Source of the DNA: an uncultured Clostridia bacterium
GTDB taxonomy: Bacteria; Bacillota; Clostridia; TANB77; CAG-508
Assembly (NCBI GenBank): GCA_944388705.1
Contig: CALXJU010000018.1
Coordinates: forward strand, 1 to 33,548
Reading direction: 5' to 3'
DNA: 33,548 nucleotides
A program made the position numbers and the translations under genes. This document shows positions 16,089-27,400 of the stretch, in pieces. The stretch's first letter is position 1. Every line of letters starts with the position of its first letter. The notes under the pieces were generated by a model. The model was not told the origin of the DNA. It worked only from the letters and a program-made list of their open reading frames with translations, and made no database searches.

Positions 16089-17418
16089 CAAATCGCCTTT
16101 CTAGATTAACAAATTTTGTATAATTTCCCATCCATAATAATTCTACTGTTCCTGTTGAACCACCTCTTTGTTTTGCAATTATTACTTCTGCTATATCTTT
16201 TTTCTCACTTTCTTTATTATAGTAATCATCTCTATAAAGAAACATTACTATATCTGCATCTTGCTCTATTGCTCCTGATTCACGTAAATCTGATAGCATA
16301 GGTCTGTGGTCTGGTCTTTGTTCTACTGCTCTTGATAACTGTGATAATGCTATTACTGGTACATTTAATTCTTTTGCTAATATTTTTAGTGATCTACTTA
16401 TTTCTGATATTTCTTGTTCTCTACTTCCGCCACTTCTTCTATTACTTCCTTGTACTAATTGTAAATAGTCTATTACTACTAGCCCAATGTTTTTTTCCAT
16501 TTTTAATTTTCTACATTTTGTTCTTATTTCCATTACTGATATACCTGGTGTATCATCTATATATATTTCCGCTTCTGACAATGGTCCTAATGCTCCTGCT
16601 AGTTTTATCCAATCATCTTCTTCTACTTTTCCTGTTCTTACTTTGTTACTATCTACCATTGCTTCACTACATAAAATTCTATTTACTAATTGGTCTTTTG
16701 ACATTTCTAGACTGAATATTGCTACTGGTGTATTTCCTCTTAATGCTGCATTTGCTACGATATTTAATGCAAATGCTGTTTTTCCCATTGCTGGTCTTGC
16801 AGCTACTAATATTAATTCTGAGCCATGTAGTCCTGCTGTTTTATAATCTAATTCTATAAATCCTGTTGGTACACCTGTTATATGTTGTTTTCTATTATAT
16901 AATTCTTCTAGTTTTGTGAAGCTTTCTACTAATACATCTTTTATTGGTGTATATCCTTTTTGATTCTTACTTTGCATTATATCAAATATTTTCTTTTCTG
17001 CACCATCCATTATGTCTTCTACATCTTCTGTTGGACTATATCCTAATTCTATTATTTCATTTGCTGTTTTTATTAGGTTTCTTAAAATTGCTTTTTCTTC
17101 TACTATCTTTATATATTTTTGAACATTTGCTGTTGTTGGTACTTTGTCAGGCAAACTTGCTATATATTCAAATCCACCAACTTGTTCAAATTTATCCATC
17201 GATTCTAGTTCATCTTTTAAAGTTATTATATCTATAGGTTCTGATTTATTATATAAATTAATTATTGCTTGATATATTGCTCTATTATCATCTCTATAAA
17301 ATGCATCTTCTTTTAATACTTCTATTGCTGCTATTACTGCGTCTTTATCTGTTAACATACTTCCTATTACTGCTTGTTCAGCATCTATATCATGTGGCGG
17401 TATTTTCCCTAATTCCAT
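16081..17418 (-). CDS. dnaB: Replicative DNA helicase DnaB
   Basis: The 445 residues comprise the N-terminal helical domain (IPPHDIDAEQAVIGSM, a family signature), a linker with LEELYNRK, and the RecA-like motor with Walker A RPAMGKTA, Walker B LVVIDYLQL and the arginine-rich C-terminal motif near KQRGGSTG. DnaB (DnaC in Bacillus naming) is the hexameric helicase that unwinds DNA at the fork and loads primase. ATG 17418 is placed 5 bases after GGAGG; an in-frame ATG four codons upstream includes that site itself and is not used here. The gene follows rplI by 15 bases and overlaps tilS, so the three form one operon. Confidence 0.96.
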   Translation of the reverse strand: MELGKIPPHDIDAEQAVIGSMLTDKDAVIAAIEVLKEDAFYRDDNRAIYQAIINLYNKSEPIDIITLKDELESMDKFEQVGGFEYIASLPDKVPTTANVQKYIKIVEEKAILRNLIKTANEIIELGYSPTEDVEDIMDGAEKKIFDIMQSKNQKGYTPIKDVLVESFTKLEELYNRKQHITGVPTGFIELDYKTAGLHGSELILVAARPAMGKTAFALNIVANAALRGNTPVAIFSLEMSKDQLVNRILCSEAMVDSNKVRTGKVEEDDWIKLAGALGPLSEAEIYIDDTPGISVMEIRTKCRKLKMEKNIGLVVIDYLQLVQGSNRRSGGSREQEISEISRSLKILAKELNVPVIALSQLSRAVEQRPDHRPMLSDLRESGAIEQDADIVMFLYRDDYYNKESEKKDIAEVIIAKQRGGSTGTVELLWMGNYTKFVNLERRFDD

Positions 17419-17433
17419 TTTTGCCTCCATTTT

Positions 17434-17877
17434 TTATCCGATTACATTTACTTTTATTGTTCCTATTACTCCATCAAATAATTTTACATTTACCATTTGT
17501 GTTCCTAATGTTTTTATTGTTTCTTTTAATTCTATTTTCTTTTTGTCTATTTTTATATTATGTTGTGTTTCTAAATTTTCTGCTATTTCTTTAGCTGATA
17601 CTCCTCCAAATATTTTTCCATTTTCTCCTGTTTTTACTTTTATTGTTACCATTATTTTCTTTAGCTTTTCAGCTAGTTTTTTTGCTTCTTCTTTTTCTGT
17701 ATCTTTTTTGAATTGATTTGCATCTTTTTGTGCTTTTAATTTATTCATATTTTCTGTATTTGCTTCTACTGCTAAGTTTTTTGGAAATAAAAAATTACGT
17801 GCATATCCATCTGATGCATTTATTAGCTCATCTTTTTTTCCTACCCCTTTTATATCTGCTTTTAATATTACTTTCAT
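17434..17877 (-). CDS. rplI: Large ribosomal subunit protein bL9
   Basis: The 147 residues show the L9 N-terminal signature MKVILKADIKGVGKKDE followed by the conserved NASDGYARNFLFPKNLAVEA, the long connecting helix rich in Lys, Glu and Ala (about 45-75) and the C-terminal RNA-binding domain ending VNVIG. L9 binds 23S rRNA near the L1 stalk and supports reading-frame maintenance. The ribosome site is GGAAAGGG. Order gdpP-rplI-dnaB is conserved in Bacillota. The length is typical. Confidence 0.96.
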   Translation of the reverse strand: MKVILKADIKGVGKKDELINASDGYARNFLFPKNLAVEANTENMNKLKAQKDANQFKKDTEKEEAKKLAEKLKKIMVTIKVKTGENGKIFGGVSAKEIAENLETQHNIKIDKKKIELKETIKTLGTQMVNVKLFDGVIGTIKVNVIG

Positions 17878-17924
17878 ATTTTATCCCTTTCCTTCCTTCT
17901 CTTCATGTATATTACTATATCACA

Positions 17925-17953
17925 TTTTTAGCATTTTTTCCATGGTTTAGCAA
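17925..17953 (-). promoter_or_regulatory. Possible promoter of rplI-dnaB-tilS
   Basis: On the minus strand a TGGAAA hexamer, a 17-base spacer and TATAGT lie in the 126-base gap after gdpP (positions approximate to a few bases). The -35 box is weak, so readthrough from gdpP may also feed the operon. Confidence 0.35.
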
Positions 17954-17978
17954 TATTTTTTTACTTAATAAAATTAAA

Positions 17979-18003
17979 AGGCATAGATTTTGATATCTAT
18001 CCC
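17979..18003 (-). terminator. Weak terminator directly after gdpP
   Basis: On the minus strand GGGATAGAT pairs with ATCTATGCC (one G-G mismatch), followed by TTTTAATTTT. It begins right after the gdpP stop codon. Confidence 0.35.
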
Positions 18004-20016
18004 TTATTCTTTTTCTGAAAAATATTCTTCGATTTTTTCTATTAAAAGTTGTTTTGCTTCCTCTATTGTTTTATTTTCTAATTGTGCACCAGCTAGAGTT
18101 ATATGACCTCCTCCGCCTAGTTTTTCAAGTATCATCTGAACATTTATATCTCCTATTGAACGTCCGCTAATAGTTATTTTATCTTCCATTGTTCCTAGAA
18201 CAAATGATGCTGTTATATTTCCTATTGTTAATAACTCATCTGCAGCTTTTGCACATATTAAACTTGTATCTTTTTCTTGTACTTCATATGTTGATATTCC
18301 AATTGTTTCATATATTATCTCTGCATTTCTAACTATTTCTGATATTTTATTATAACTTTCTAAGTCACTTTGAAACCATTTTTTAACTTTTATAATATCT
18401 ACACCACATCTACGCAAATATGCAGCTGCTTCAAATGTTCTTACACCTGTTTTAAAAGTAAAGTTTTTAGTATCCGTCATTATTCCAGCATATAATGCTT
18501 CTGCTTCAATTGTTTGCAATTCTACTTCTTTTTGAGTATATTGTAATAATTCTGTTACTAATTCTGAAGCTGATGAAGCATACACTTCTTGGAATGTTAA
18601 TATACTTTGTTCAATAAAGTCTGTTCCTCTTCTATGATGGTCTATTACTACAATTTTATTAGTTTTATTTAGTAATTCTGGTTCTTCTACATAACTTGTT
18701 TTGTGTGTATCTACAACTATTAGTAAGGTTTCATTATCTATTAATGATAATGCTGTTTCTTTATTTACTAGAACTTCTTTATAATCTTCTTGTATATTTT
18801 CTATAAATTCTTTTATAGATGCTGTTTCAAAATCTGTTAATATATATGCTTCTTTATCTAGATTTGTTGCCAGTCTATATACACCAAGTGCTGAACCCAT
18901 TGCATCTATATCTGGATTAGTATGTCCCATTATTATTACTTTTTGACACTCTGCCATTAATTCTTCTAATGCATGTGCAACTATTCTTGCTTTTACTTTT
19001 GTTCTTTTTTCTACTTCTTCTACTTTTCCACCAAAAAATTGATATTTTCCATCTTCTCTTATAACAGCTTGGTCTCCACCTCTACCAAGGATTACATCCA
19101 TTGCTGATTGTGCTGATTTATATACTTCTTTATCATTTTCGCCTTCATTTGATATTGCTATACTTAATGTTAATTGCATTTTATCTTTTCTTACTAAATT
19201 TTTTATAGTATCTAATATAACAAATTTGTCTTCTTTTATTTTTTCTAAATTTCTTTGCTCAAATATATATACATATGTATCTCTATCTTCTTTAACTAAT
19301 ATTCCATTTGTTTCATTTACCCAATCATATATACTACTTTCTACTTTTGCCATTAATTGAGTTTTTTGTTCTGTATCGATTCTTTGCATTACTTCTTCAT
19401 AATTATCTACCATTATTATTCCAACACATGTTTTTTTATTTTCATTTTCTGCTTGTAATTCATATTTTTCTGTTTGGTCAATAAAATATAATATCAACAT
19501 ATATTCATGTGTCTTTTTTCTTTCACTTTTTTTTGTTTTTACAAATTCACATTGTACTTTATATATTTTATTTCCTATCTCTAATTCTTTTATAATTGTT
19601 TTTTTCTTATCTTGCTCTTCTTTTTCTATTTCATTTTTCATTTCTATTGTTAAATCATTGATGTATGTTTCCATTTCTATATTTTCAAATTCTGTTATAT
19701 ATTTTGAACTTCTCCATATTATATTTCCATCTGTTTCTAGTATTATTAATGGAAATGGTGCATTTATTAATGTTGTTTTAGCAGCAGAATCTACTGTTAA
19801 TGTTAAATCTTTTAATTGTTCTGATATTTCACTTTTTCTTTTGTTATTTGCAAAATAAGTATATCCTAATATTAATAAATATACTATAATTAGTAATATT
19901 ATTATTTTAGGTTTTAAATAAGCTATTATTAGTAACAATAAAAATATTATTACTAAATATATTTTTGTTCTTGATACTAAATTATCAAATAATTTTCTAT
20001 TATTTTTTTCCGACAT
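18004..20016 (-). CDS. gdpP: Cyclic-di-AMP phosphodiesterase GdpP (DHH/DHHA1 family)
   Basis: The 670 residues follow the GdpP layout: two membrane helices (about 20-34 and 37-55), a degenerate PAS domain (about 75-180), a degenerate GGDEF domain (about 195-320) with GRGGD in place of the active motif, then the DHH phosphoesterase (GHTNPDIDAMG 364-374, VVDTHKT 434-440, IDHH 458-461) and DHHA1 with GGGGH near 634. GdpP hydrolyses c-di-AMP to pApA and so tunes potassium uptake, osmotic balance and beta-lactam tolerance. All metal-binding Asp and His residues appear intact. It has a strong promoter and heads the gdpP-rplI-dnaB-tilS cluster. Confidence 0.95.
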   Translation of the reverse strand: MSEKNNRKLFDNLVSRTKIYLVIIFLLLLIIAYLKPKIIILLIIVYLLILGYTYFANNKRKSEISEQLKDLTLTVDSAAKTTLINAPFPLIILETDGNIIWRSSKYITEFENIEMETYINDLTIEMKNEIEKEEQDKKKTIIKELEIGNKIYKVQCEFVKTKKSERKKTHEYMLILYFIDQTEKYELQAENENKKTCVGIIMVDNYEEVMQRIDTEQKTQLMAKVESSIYDWVNETNGILVKEDRDTYVYIFEQRNLEKIKEDKFVILDTIKNLVRKDKMQLTLSIAISNEGENDKEVYKSAQSAMDVILGRGGDQAVIREDGKYQFFGGKVEEVEKRTKVKARIVAHALEELMAECQKVIIMGHTNPDIDAMGSALGVYRLATNLDKEAYILTDFETASIKEFIENIQEDYKEVLVNKETALSLIDNETLLIVVDTHKTSYVEEPELLNKTNKIVVIDHHRRGTDFIEQSILTFQEVYASSASELVTELLQYTQKEVELQTIEAEALYAGIMTDTKNFTFKTGVRTFEAAAYLRRCGVDIIKVKKWFQSDLESYNKISEIVRNAEIIYETIGISTYEVQEKDTSLICAKAADELLTIGNITASFVLGTMEDKITISGRSIGDINVQMILEKLGGGGHITLAGAQLENKTIEEAKQLLIEKIEEYFSEKE

Positions 20017-20067
20017 ATATTTTTCCCTTCTATTTTTTCATTCAAATGAATACTTTTATACTATTAT

Positions 20068-20096
20068 AGTATACTTCTAAATGACTGTTTTGTCAA
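20068..20096 (-). promoter_or_regulatory. Promoter of gdpP
   Basis: On the minus strand a perfect TTGACA (20096-20091), a 17-base spacer and TATACT (20073-20068). Confidence 0.65.
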
Positions 20097-20146
20097 GTTT
20101 TATAAAAGTATCTGCAATATTTTCCAATGCTTTTTTTCTTTTAATA

Positions 20147-20155
20147 TGCTATAAT
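20147..20155 (+). promoter_or_regulatory. Extended -10 promoter of the HD-domain gene
   Basis: TGC plus TATAAT (20150-20155) is an extended -10 element with no good -35 box. The start codon follows by 17 bases, so the leader is very short. Confidence 0.5.
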
Positions 20156-20172
20156 GTCAGTAGAGGTGCATT

Positions 20173-20670
20173 ATGAAAAATAATAAGGAAGAATTTTTAA
20201 TTATTGTTAATGATATATTAGAAAACGAAACTTTTCAAAATTTAAACTTTTATAAACATCATTATGGTTTTACTAGGTTAGAACACTCTTTATCTGTAGC
20301 TTATAAGTCTTACTTAATTTGCAAGTTTCTGCATTTAGATTATAGAGCAATTGCACGTGCTGGCTTACTACACGATTTATTCTTTTATGATTGTGAATCT
20401 AGTGATACTAGGCCAGAACATCACATTTGGATTCATCCTAAAATTGCTTTAAATAATGCTGAAAAACTTTTTGTATTAAATAAAAAAGAACGTGATATTA
20501 TTTTAAAACATATGTGGCCAATAACTTTAACCCCTCCTAAATACATAGAAAGTTTTATTATTACTTTAGTAGATAAATATTGTGCATTAAAAGAATGGAG
20601 TTATTATAGTGCTTGGAAAATGTTAATTTGGGGACGGTTCTCTTTAGCATATTTAGTATATTTACTATAA
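20173..20670 (+). CDS. Small HD-domain hydrolase with altered C-terminus
   Basis: The 165-residue protein has HD-superfamily motifs: RLEHSLSVA with His38, LLHDLFFYD with the His67-Asp68 pair, the later histidines at 83-84 and 88, KHMWP, and LVDKYC with Asp134. HD proteins are metal-dependent phosphohydrolases acting on nucleotides or related phosphate esters; the substrate is unknown. The last 13 residues (from Trp153) are encoded by the left arm of a palindromic repeat element that begins at about base 20624, so the native C-terminus was probably replaced when the element inserted. All visible metal ligands lie upstream of the change, so activity may survive. GAGG six bases before the ATG sets the start. 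It is divergent from gdpP. Confidence 0.75.
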   Translation: MKNNKEEFLIIVNDILENETFQNLNFYKHHYGFTRLEHSLSVAYKSYLICKFLHLDYRAIARAGLLHDLFFYDCESSDTRPEHHIWIHPKIALNNAEKLFVLNKKERDIILKHMWPITLTPPKYIESFIITLVDKYCALKEWSYYSAWKMLIWGRFSLAYLVYLL

Positions 20671-20842
20671 AAAAGTTTATATATTACTATGAAATAAAGC
20701 CAAGACCCCCGACGAAGACCCAGAATATGTTTTGGCTATGGAATAGTAATATATAAACTTTTTTATTTATAAATTTAAAAAATGCACTAAAGAGAACTGT
20801 CCCCAGATTTCCCAAAAGGGAAAAAGGGGACTGTCCCAAAAT
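20624..20842. repeat. Palindromic repeat element (MITE- or REP-like), about 220 bp
   Basis: The outer ends resemble each other in inverted orientation (TTAATTTGGGGACGG at left, GGGGACTGTCCCAAAATTA at right). An inner pair GGGGACGGTTCTCTTTAG (20630-20647) / CTAAAGAGAACTGTCCCC (20787-20804) matches at 17 of 18 positions. Innermost is a perfect 22-bp pair (20669-20690 / 20743-20764). The central loop has an AGCCAA/TTGGCT stem around a CCCCCGACGAAGACCC stretch. No transposase lies in the window. It sits between the convergent HD gene and rpoC and probably also ends their transcription. No clear target-site duplication was seen. Confidence 0.7.
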
Positions 20843-20845
20843 TAC

Positions 20846-23800
20846 CTATACTGTTTCAGGAGTTTTTTCTTCTTCTCCTTCAACTTCTATTTTAATATCT
20901 TGATATCTCTTCATACCTGTACCTGCTGGTATAAGTTTACCAATTATTACATTTTCTTTTAATCCTATCAAATCGTCTTCTTTACCTTTTATAGCTGCTT
21001 CTGTTAATACTCTAGTTGTTTCTTGGAAAGAAGCTGCTGATAAGAAACTATCTGTAGCAAGTGATGCTTTTGTAATTCCAAGAAGCACTCTTCTACCTGT
21101 TGCAGGACGTTTTCCTTCTGCAACTGCTTTTTTGTTTCTTTCTTCAAAGTCATACATATCTATTAAAGAACCTGGGAACATTGTTGTATCTCCACTTTCT
21201 TCAACTTTAATTTTTCTAAGCATTTGTCTTGCAATTACTTCAATATGTTTGTCATTAATGTCAACACCTTGGTTTCTATATACTTTTTGTACTTCTGAAA
21301 TCAAGTATTCAAATACTCCTTCTGGTCCTTTTATTTCTAAGATTTCAGCTGGATTGATTGAACCTTCTATAAGTGGTTGTGCTGCTTTTACTTCATCTCC
21401 ATCTTTAACTCTTAGTTTTGAACCAAATGGAATTGTATAAGTTTTAGAATCATCTTTTGATGTAACAATGATTTCTTTCTTTTTCTTAGTTTCAGAAATC
21501 TTAACTTTACCATCTATTTCTGTTATTACCGCTAATCCCTTAGGCTTTCTAGCTTCAAATAGCTCTTCAACTCTAGGAAGACCTTGTGTAATATCTGCTA
21601 CACCTGCAACACCACCTGAATGTATTGTTCTCATTGTTAACTGTGTACCAGGTTCACCAATAGATTGTGCAGCTATGATACCAATAGATTCTCCTATTGA
21701 AACTTCTTCTCTTCTTGCTAATCCCATACCATAACATTTTTGACATACACCATGTTTACTTCTACATCCAATTACTGAACGAACTTCAACTTGTTCAATT
21801 CCTGCATCTACTATTTGTTTTGCTATATCTTTTGTTATCATTGTATTTGTATCAACAATAAGTTCTCCTGTTTTTGGATTTGTTATATCATTTAATGGAT
21901 ATCTTCCTTCTAGTCTTTCTTCTAATTTTTCTACTACTTGATTTCCATCTTTTATGTCTTCTAACATTAATCCTTCATGTGTTCCACAATCATGTTCTCT
22001 AACTATTATATCTTGTGATACATCTACAAGTCTTCTTGTTAAGTATCCAGAGTCTGCTGTTCTTAAAGCTGTATCTGAAAGTCCTTTACGAGCACCATGT
22101 GATGATATAAAGTATTCTAGTGCATCTAGTCCTTCACGGAAACATGATTTGATTGGTATTTCAACAGCTTTACCTGTAGTGCTTGCCATAAGTCCACGCA
22201 TACCTGCAATTTGTCTTAATTGGTTCATATTACCACGGGCTCCTGATTTAACCATCATATATATTGGGTTTAAGTCATCAAAATTTTCTTCCATTGCTTT
22301 ACTTACGTCGTTTGTTGCTTTTTCCCATATATTTATTACTGTTTTATATCTTTCATCATCAGTTATTAAACCTCTTCTATATTGGTTTCTAACTTTTTCT
22401 ACTTGTTTATCTGCTTCTTCTAATATTGTCTTTTTAGCTTCTGGAACTTCAACATCTGCTACTGAGAATGTTATTCCTGCTAATGTTGAATATTTAAATC
22501 CTAATGCTTTTATATAATCTATTACTTCTGCAGATTCTACCAATCCGTGTTTGTCTATTACTTTTTCAATTATTGTTCCCATTGATTTTTTCATTACTGG
22601 GAAGTTTATCTCATATTGGAATGGGTCTTCTTTTCTGTCTATAAATCCTAAATCTTGTGGAATTCCTTGGTTAAATATTATTCTTCCTACACTTGTTTCT
22701 ATTTTCTTTGATTTTAGTTCTCCATCTATTTCTTTTGTTATTCTAACAAAAATTTTAGCATGAATTCCTACTGCTTTATTTTGGAATGCCATTATTGCTT
22801 CATCAGGGTCTTTAAAATATTTTCCTTCTCCTAATTCTCCATCTAATGTCATTGTTAAATAATAACTTCCTAAAATCATATCTAGTCTTGGTACTGCTAC
22901 TGGTTTTCCATCTTGTGGTTTTAATAAGTTATTTGTTGCAAGCATTAAATATCTTGCTTCTGATTGTGCTTCTGGTGTTAATGGTAAGTGTACAGCCATC
23001 TGGTCACCATCAAAATCCGCATTAAATGCTTCACATACTAATGGGTGAAGTTTTATTGCTCTACCTTCTACTAATACTGGTTCAAATGCTTGAATACCTA
23101 GTCTATGTAATGTTGGTGCACGGTTAAGCATTACTGGATGATCTTGTATTACTTCTTCAAGTATTCCCCATACTTCTGGACTTAATCTTTCTACCATTCT
23201 TTTTGCACTTTTTATATTATGTGCTAAATGTCTTCCTACTAATTCTCTCATTACAAATGGTTTAAATAATTCTATTGCCATTTCTTTTGGAAGTCCACAT
23301 TGATATATTTTTAATTCTGGTCCTACTACTATTACAGAACGTCCTGAATAGTCAACTCTTTTTCCTAATAAGTTTTGACGGAATCTACCTTGTTTTCCTT
23401 TTAATAAATCTGATAATGATTTAAGTGGTCTATTTCCAGCTCCTGTAACAGGTCTTCCTCTTCTACTATTATCTATTAAAGCATCTACTGATTCTTGTAA
23501 CATTCTTTTTTCATTTCTTACAATTATTTCAGGTGCTCCTAGTTCTAATAGTCTTTTTAATCTATTGTTTCTGTTTATTACTCTTCTATATAAATCATTT
23601 AAATCAGATGTTGCAAATCTTCCACCATCTAATTGCACCATTGGTCTCAAATCTGGTGGTATTACTGGTACTACATTCATTATCATCCATTCAGGTCTAT
23701 TTCCTGATAATTTGAATGATTCTACTGTATCTAATCTTTTTATTAATTTTGCTTTTCTTTGTTCACTCGCATGTTCTAAGTCTTTTCTTATCTCATCTAC

Positions 23801-24364
23801 TAATTTATCTAAGTCTATTTCTTCTAGCAATTTTCTAATTGCTTCTGCTCCCATTTCTGCTTTAAATGATTTTTTTCCATATTTTTCTTCTGCTTCATGA
23901 TATTCTTTTTCATTTAATATTTGGCATTTTTCTAATCCTGATGTTCCTTTATCTGTTACTATATATGAAGCAAAATATATTACTTTTTCAAGATTTCTTG
24001 GTGATATATCTAGCATTAATGCTACTCTACTTGGTATTCCTTTAAAATACCAAATATGTGCTACTGGCGCAGCTAATTCTATATGTCCCATTCTTTCTCT
24101 TCTTACTTTTGATTTTGTAACTTCTACACCACATCTGTCACATACAATTCCTTTATATCTTACTCTTTTATATTTTCCACAGTGACATTCCCAATCTTTT
24201 GTTGGTCCAAATATTTTTTCACAAAATAGACCATCTTTTTCTGGTTTTAATGTTCTATAATTTATTGTCTCAGGTTTTTTTACTTCACCTTTTGACCATT
24301 CTCTTATTTTTTCATCTGATGCTATTCCTATTTTTAATTTGTTGAATACTTCTAATTCATCCAT
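20846..24364 (-). CDS. rpoC: DNA-directed RNA polymerase subunit beta'
   Basis: The 1172 residues contain the N-terminal zinc ribbon CHCGKYK...CDRCG (about 61-79), the catalytic NADFDGDQM whose three Asp bind the active-site Mg2+, the bridge-helix and trigger-loop region ([18 protein letters not shown]) and the second zinc site around [13 protein letters not shown]. It forms the polymerase clamp and active centre with RpoB. The length is usual for Clostridia, without large lineage insertions. The start ATG 24364 ([10 protein letters not shown]) has GGGGG rather far upstream (about 12 bases). A 116-base gap with a long hairpin separates it from rpoB. The gene ends next to the palindromic element. 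Confidence 0.98.
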   Translation of the reverse strand: MDELEVFNKLKIGIASDEKIREWSKGEVKKPETINYRTLKPEKDGLFCEKIFGPTKDWECHCGKYKRVRYKGIVCDRCGVEVTKSKVRRERMGHIELAAPVAHIWYFKGIPSRVALMLDISPRNLEKVIYFASYIVTDKGTSGLEKCQILNEKEYHEAEEKYGKKSFKAEMGAEAIRKLLEEIDLDKLVDEIRKDLEHASEQRKAKLIKRLDTVESFKLSGNRPEWMIMNVVPVIPPDLRPMVQLDGGRFATSDLNDLYRRVINRNNRLKRLLELGAPEIIVRNEKRMLQESVDALIDNSRRGRPVTGAGNRPLKSLSDLLKGKQGRFRQNLLGKRVDYSGRSVIVVGPELKIYQCGLPKEMAIELFKPFVMRELVGRHLAHNIKSAKRMVERLSPEVWGILEEVIQDHPVMLNRAPTLHRLGIQAFEPVLVEGRAIKLHPLVCEAFNADFDGDQMAVHLPLTPEAQSEARYLMLATNNLLKPQDGKPVAVPRLDMILGSYYLTMTLDGELGEGKYFKDPDEAIMAFQNKAVGIHAKIFVRITKEIDGELKSKKIETSVGRIIFNQGIPQDLGFIDRKEDPFQYEINFPVMKKSMGTIIEKVIDKHGLVESAEVIDYIKALGFKYSTLAGITFSVADVEVPEAKKTILEEADKQVEKVRNQYRRGLITDDERYKTVINIWEKATNDVSKAMEENFDDLNPIYMMVKSGARGNMNQLRQIAGMRGLMASTTGKAVEIPIKSCFREGLDALEYFISSHGARKGLSDTALRTADSGYLTRRLVDVSQDIIVREHDCGTHEGLMLEDIKDGNQVVEKLEERLEGRYPLNDITNPKTGELIVDTNTMITKDIAKQIVDAGIEQVEVRSVIGCRSKHGVCQKCYGMGLARREEVSIGESIGIIAAQSIGEPGTQLTMRTIHSGGVAGVADITQGLPRVEELFEARKPKGLAVITEIDGKVKISETKKKKEIIVTSKDDSKTYTIPFGSKLRVKDGDEVKAAQPLIEGSINPAEILEIKGPEGVFEYLISEVQKVYRNQGVDINDKHIEVIARQMLRKIKVEESGDTTMFPGSLIDMYDFEERNKKAVAEGKRPATGRRVLLGITKASLATDSFLSAASFQETTRVLTEAAIKGKEDDLIGLKENVIIGKLIPAGTGMKRYQDIKIEVEGEEEKTPETV

Positions 24365-24400
24365 CTTTTTTAGATGTCCCCCTTCTTTATATTTTTGGGT

Positions 24401-24473
24401 AATTCTTAAACAGTCTGAGAGGCTATCCTCCGCTCTTGCAAATTTTTCCGTCGCCTCTTGACTTTTAAGAATT
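24401..24473 (-). other. Long stem-loop RNA between rpoB and rpoC
   Basis: Three stacked helices form one long stem: AATTCTTAAA/TTTAAGAATT (24401-24410 with 24464-24473), AGTC/GACT, and AGAGGC/GCCTCT (24418-24423 with 24453-24458), separated by one- or two-base bulges and capped by a 29-base loop. There is no T-run after it on the minus strand, so it is not a terminator. A processing or mRNA-balance element is the natural guess. Confidence 0.6.
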
Positions 24474-24480
24474 TATTTAA

Positions 24481-27400
24481 TTATTCTATAATATCATCAT
24501 CATTATCTAAATTATCATTTGCTAAATCATTATCAAAAATGCTTTCATCGTCATCATCTATGCTTCCAAATAATTCATCATTATCTTCATCTTCAAGCAT
24601 TTCTTCATCTTCTTCAGAATATCCATCTTCTAAATCTTCATCCAATAAAACATCTTTTGACATTAAGTCACTACTATCTTCGCTTTCATTATATTCAATT
24701 CCATCTTCAATATTTTCTTTTAGTTCTAATTCTTCATTATTTTCTGTATATAATTTTATGTCTAATCCTAAAGCTTGAAGTTCTTTTACTAATACTTTAA
24801 AGCTTTCAGGAACTCCTGGTTCAGGTATATTTTCACCTTTAACTATTGCTTCATATGCTTTTACACGACCTACTGTATCATCTGATTTTACTGTTAATAT
24901 TTCTTGTAGTGTGTATGCAGCACCATATGCTTCTAGTGCCCAAACTTCCATTTCTCCGAAACGTTGTCCACCAAATTGTGCTTTACCTCCAAGTGGTTGT
25001 TGTGTTACAAGTGAGTATGGTCCTGTTGAACGAGCATGTATTTTATCATCTACTAAGTGATGTAGTTTTAACATATACATTACACCAACTGTTATTGGTT
25101 TATCAAATGGTTCTCCTGTTCTTCCATCATATAGAATAGATTTACCATCTGGTGATAAGCCTGCTTCTTTTAATAATTCTTCTATTTCAACTTCTGAAGC
25201 ACCATCAAATACTGGTGTTGATACTTTCCAGCCTAATTCTCTTGCTGCTGCGCCTAAATGTACCTCTAATACCTGTCCCAAGTTCATACGTGAAGGTACA
25301 CCTAATGGGTTTAATAAGATATCTATTGGTGTTCCATCTGGTAAGAATGGCATATCTTCTGTTGGCAATATTCTTGATATTACACCTTTATTACCATGAC
25401 GTCCTGCCATTTTATCTCCTACTGATATTTTTCTTTTTGTTGCTATATAACATCTTATTACTTGATTTACTCCAGGTCCTAATTCTTCTGAATTATCTCT
25501 AGTAAATATTTTTACATCTACTATTGTTCCTGCTTCTCCATGTGGCACACGAAGTGAAGTATCTCTTACTTCTCTAGCTTTTTCTCCAAATATTGCACGA
25601 AGTAATCTTTCTTCTGCTGTTAATTCTGTTTCTCCTTTTGGAGTTACTTTTCCAACTAATATATCTCCTGGTCTTACTTCTGCTCCTATTCTTATTATTC
25701 CATTTTCGTCTAGGTCTTTTAATGAGTCATCACCAACATTTGGAATATCTCTTGTTATTTCTTCTGCACCTAGTTTTGTATCACGACATTCACAGTCATA
25801 TTCTTCTATGTGTATTGATGTAAATACATCTTCTTGTACTAATCTCTCATTTAAAAGTATAGCATCTTCATAATTGTATCCTTCCCATGTTGAGAATGCA
25901 ATTAATACGTTTTTACCTAATGCCATTTCTCCATCTTTTGTTGATGGTCCATCAGCTATGGCATCACCTTTTTTAACTTTATCTCCTTTTGCTACTATTG
26001 GTTTTTGATTAATACATGTTCCACCATTTGTTCTCTTAAATTTACGTAGTTTATGTACAACTGTTTTACCATTATTGTATTTCATTGTGATACTTTCACC
26101 AGTTACTTTTTCTACAATTCCATCATCTTCAGCTAATACTAAAATTCCTGAGTCTTTTGCTGCTCTATATTCAATTCCTGTTCCAACTATTGGTGCTTCT
26201 GTTATCATTAATGGTACTGCTTGACGTTGCATGTTTGCACCCATTAATGCTCTTTTTGCATCATCATGCTCTAAGAATGGTATCATTGCTGCTGCTATTG
26301 ATACTAATTGTTTTGGTGACACATCTACATATTGTACTGCTTCTTTATCTACTTCTATTATTTCGTTTCTATATCTTACACGTATACGTGAATTTATAAA
26401 TTCTCCATTTTTATCCATAGGTTCTGATGCTTGTGCTATTATGTAATTATCTTCTACATCTGCACTCATATATTCTACTATGTCTGTTACTTTATGTGTT
26501 TCTGGGTCTACTTTTCTATATGGTGTTTCTATAAATCCATATTCATTTATATTTGCAAATGATGATAATGCTGATATTAATCCTATGTTTGGTCCTTCTG
26601 GAGATTCTATTGGACATAATCTACCATAATGTGTATAGTGAATATCACGTACTTCGAATCCAGCTCTTTCTCTTGATAATCCTCCAGGTCCTAATGCTGA
26701 TATTCTTCTTTTATGTGTTAATTCTGATAATGGGTTTGTTTGATCCATAAATTGTGATAATTGTGAACTTCCGAAGAATTCTCTTATTGATGATGTTATT
26801 GGTTTTGTATTTATTAATGTTTGTGGTGTAATAACATCTAAGTCTTGAATTGTCATTCTTTCACGTACTACTCTTTCAAGTCTTGTTAAACCAATTCTGA
26901 ATTGATTTTGTAATAATTCTCCTACACATCTTATTCTACGATTTGCTAAATGGTCTATATCATCTTTTTTACCAAGTCCATGATACATATTTAATAAATA
27001 GTTTACTGATGCTATTATATCTTCTGTTGTTATATATTTTGGAACTAACTCATCATGTCTTTCTTTTAATGTTTTTACTAAGTCTTCTTCACTTGTATTT
27101 TCCATTATATTTTTTAATACTTCATAATTTACATCTTCTTTGAAATGTAATTTACTTAAATCTACATTTGGTAATACTTTATGAATATTAACTGTTCCAT
27201 TTCCTATAACTCTTACTTTTTTGTCAGCTATTTTTAAATCTACTACATTTATTCCTGCATTTTGAATTTCTTCTGCAGTTTCTGGTGTTATTACTTCCCC
27301 TGCTGTTACAAATACTTCTCCTGTTTCTTTATCCATTATGTCTTCAAATGCTACCTGATTTTTTATTCTATTTGCTATACTTAGTTTTTGATTAAATTTA

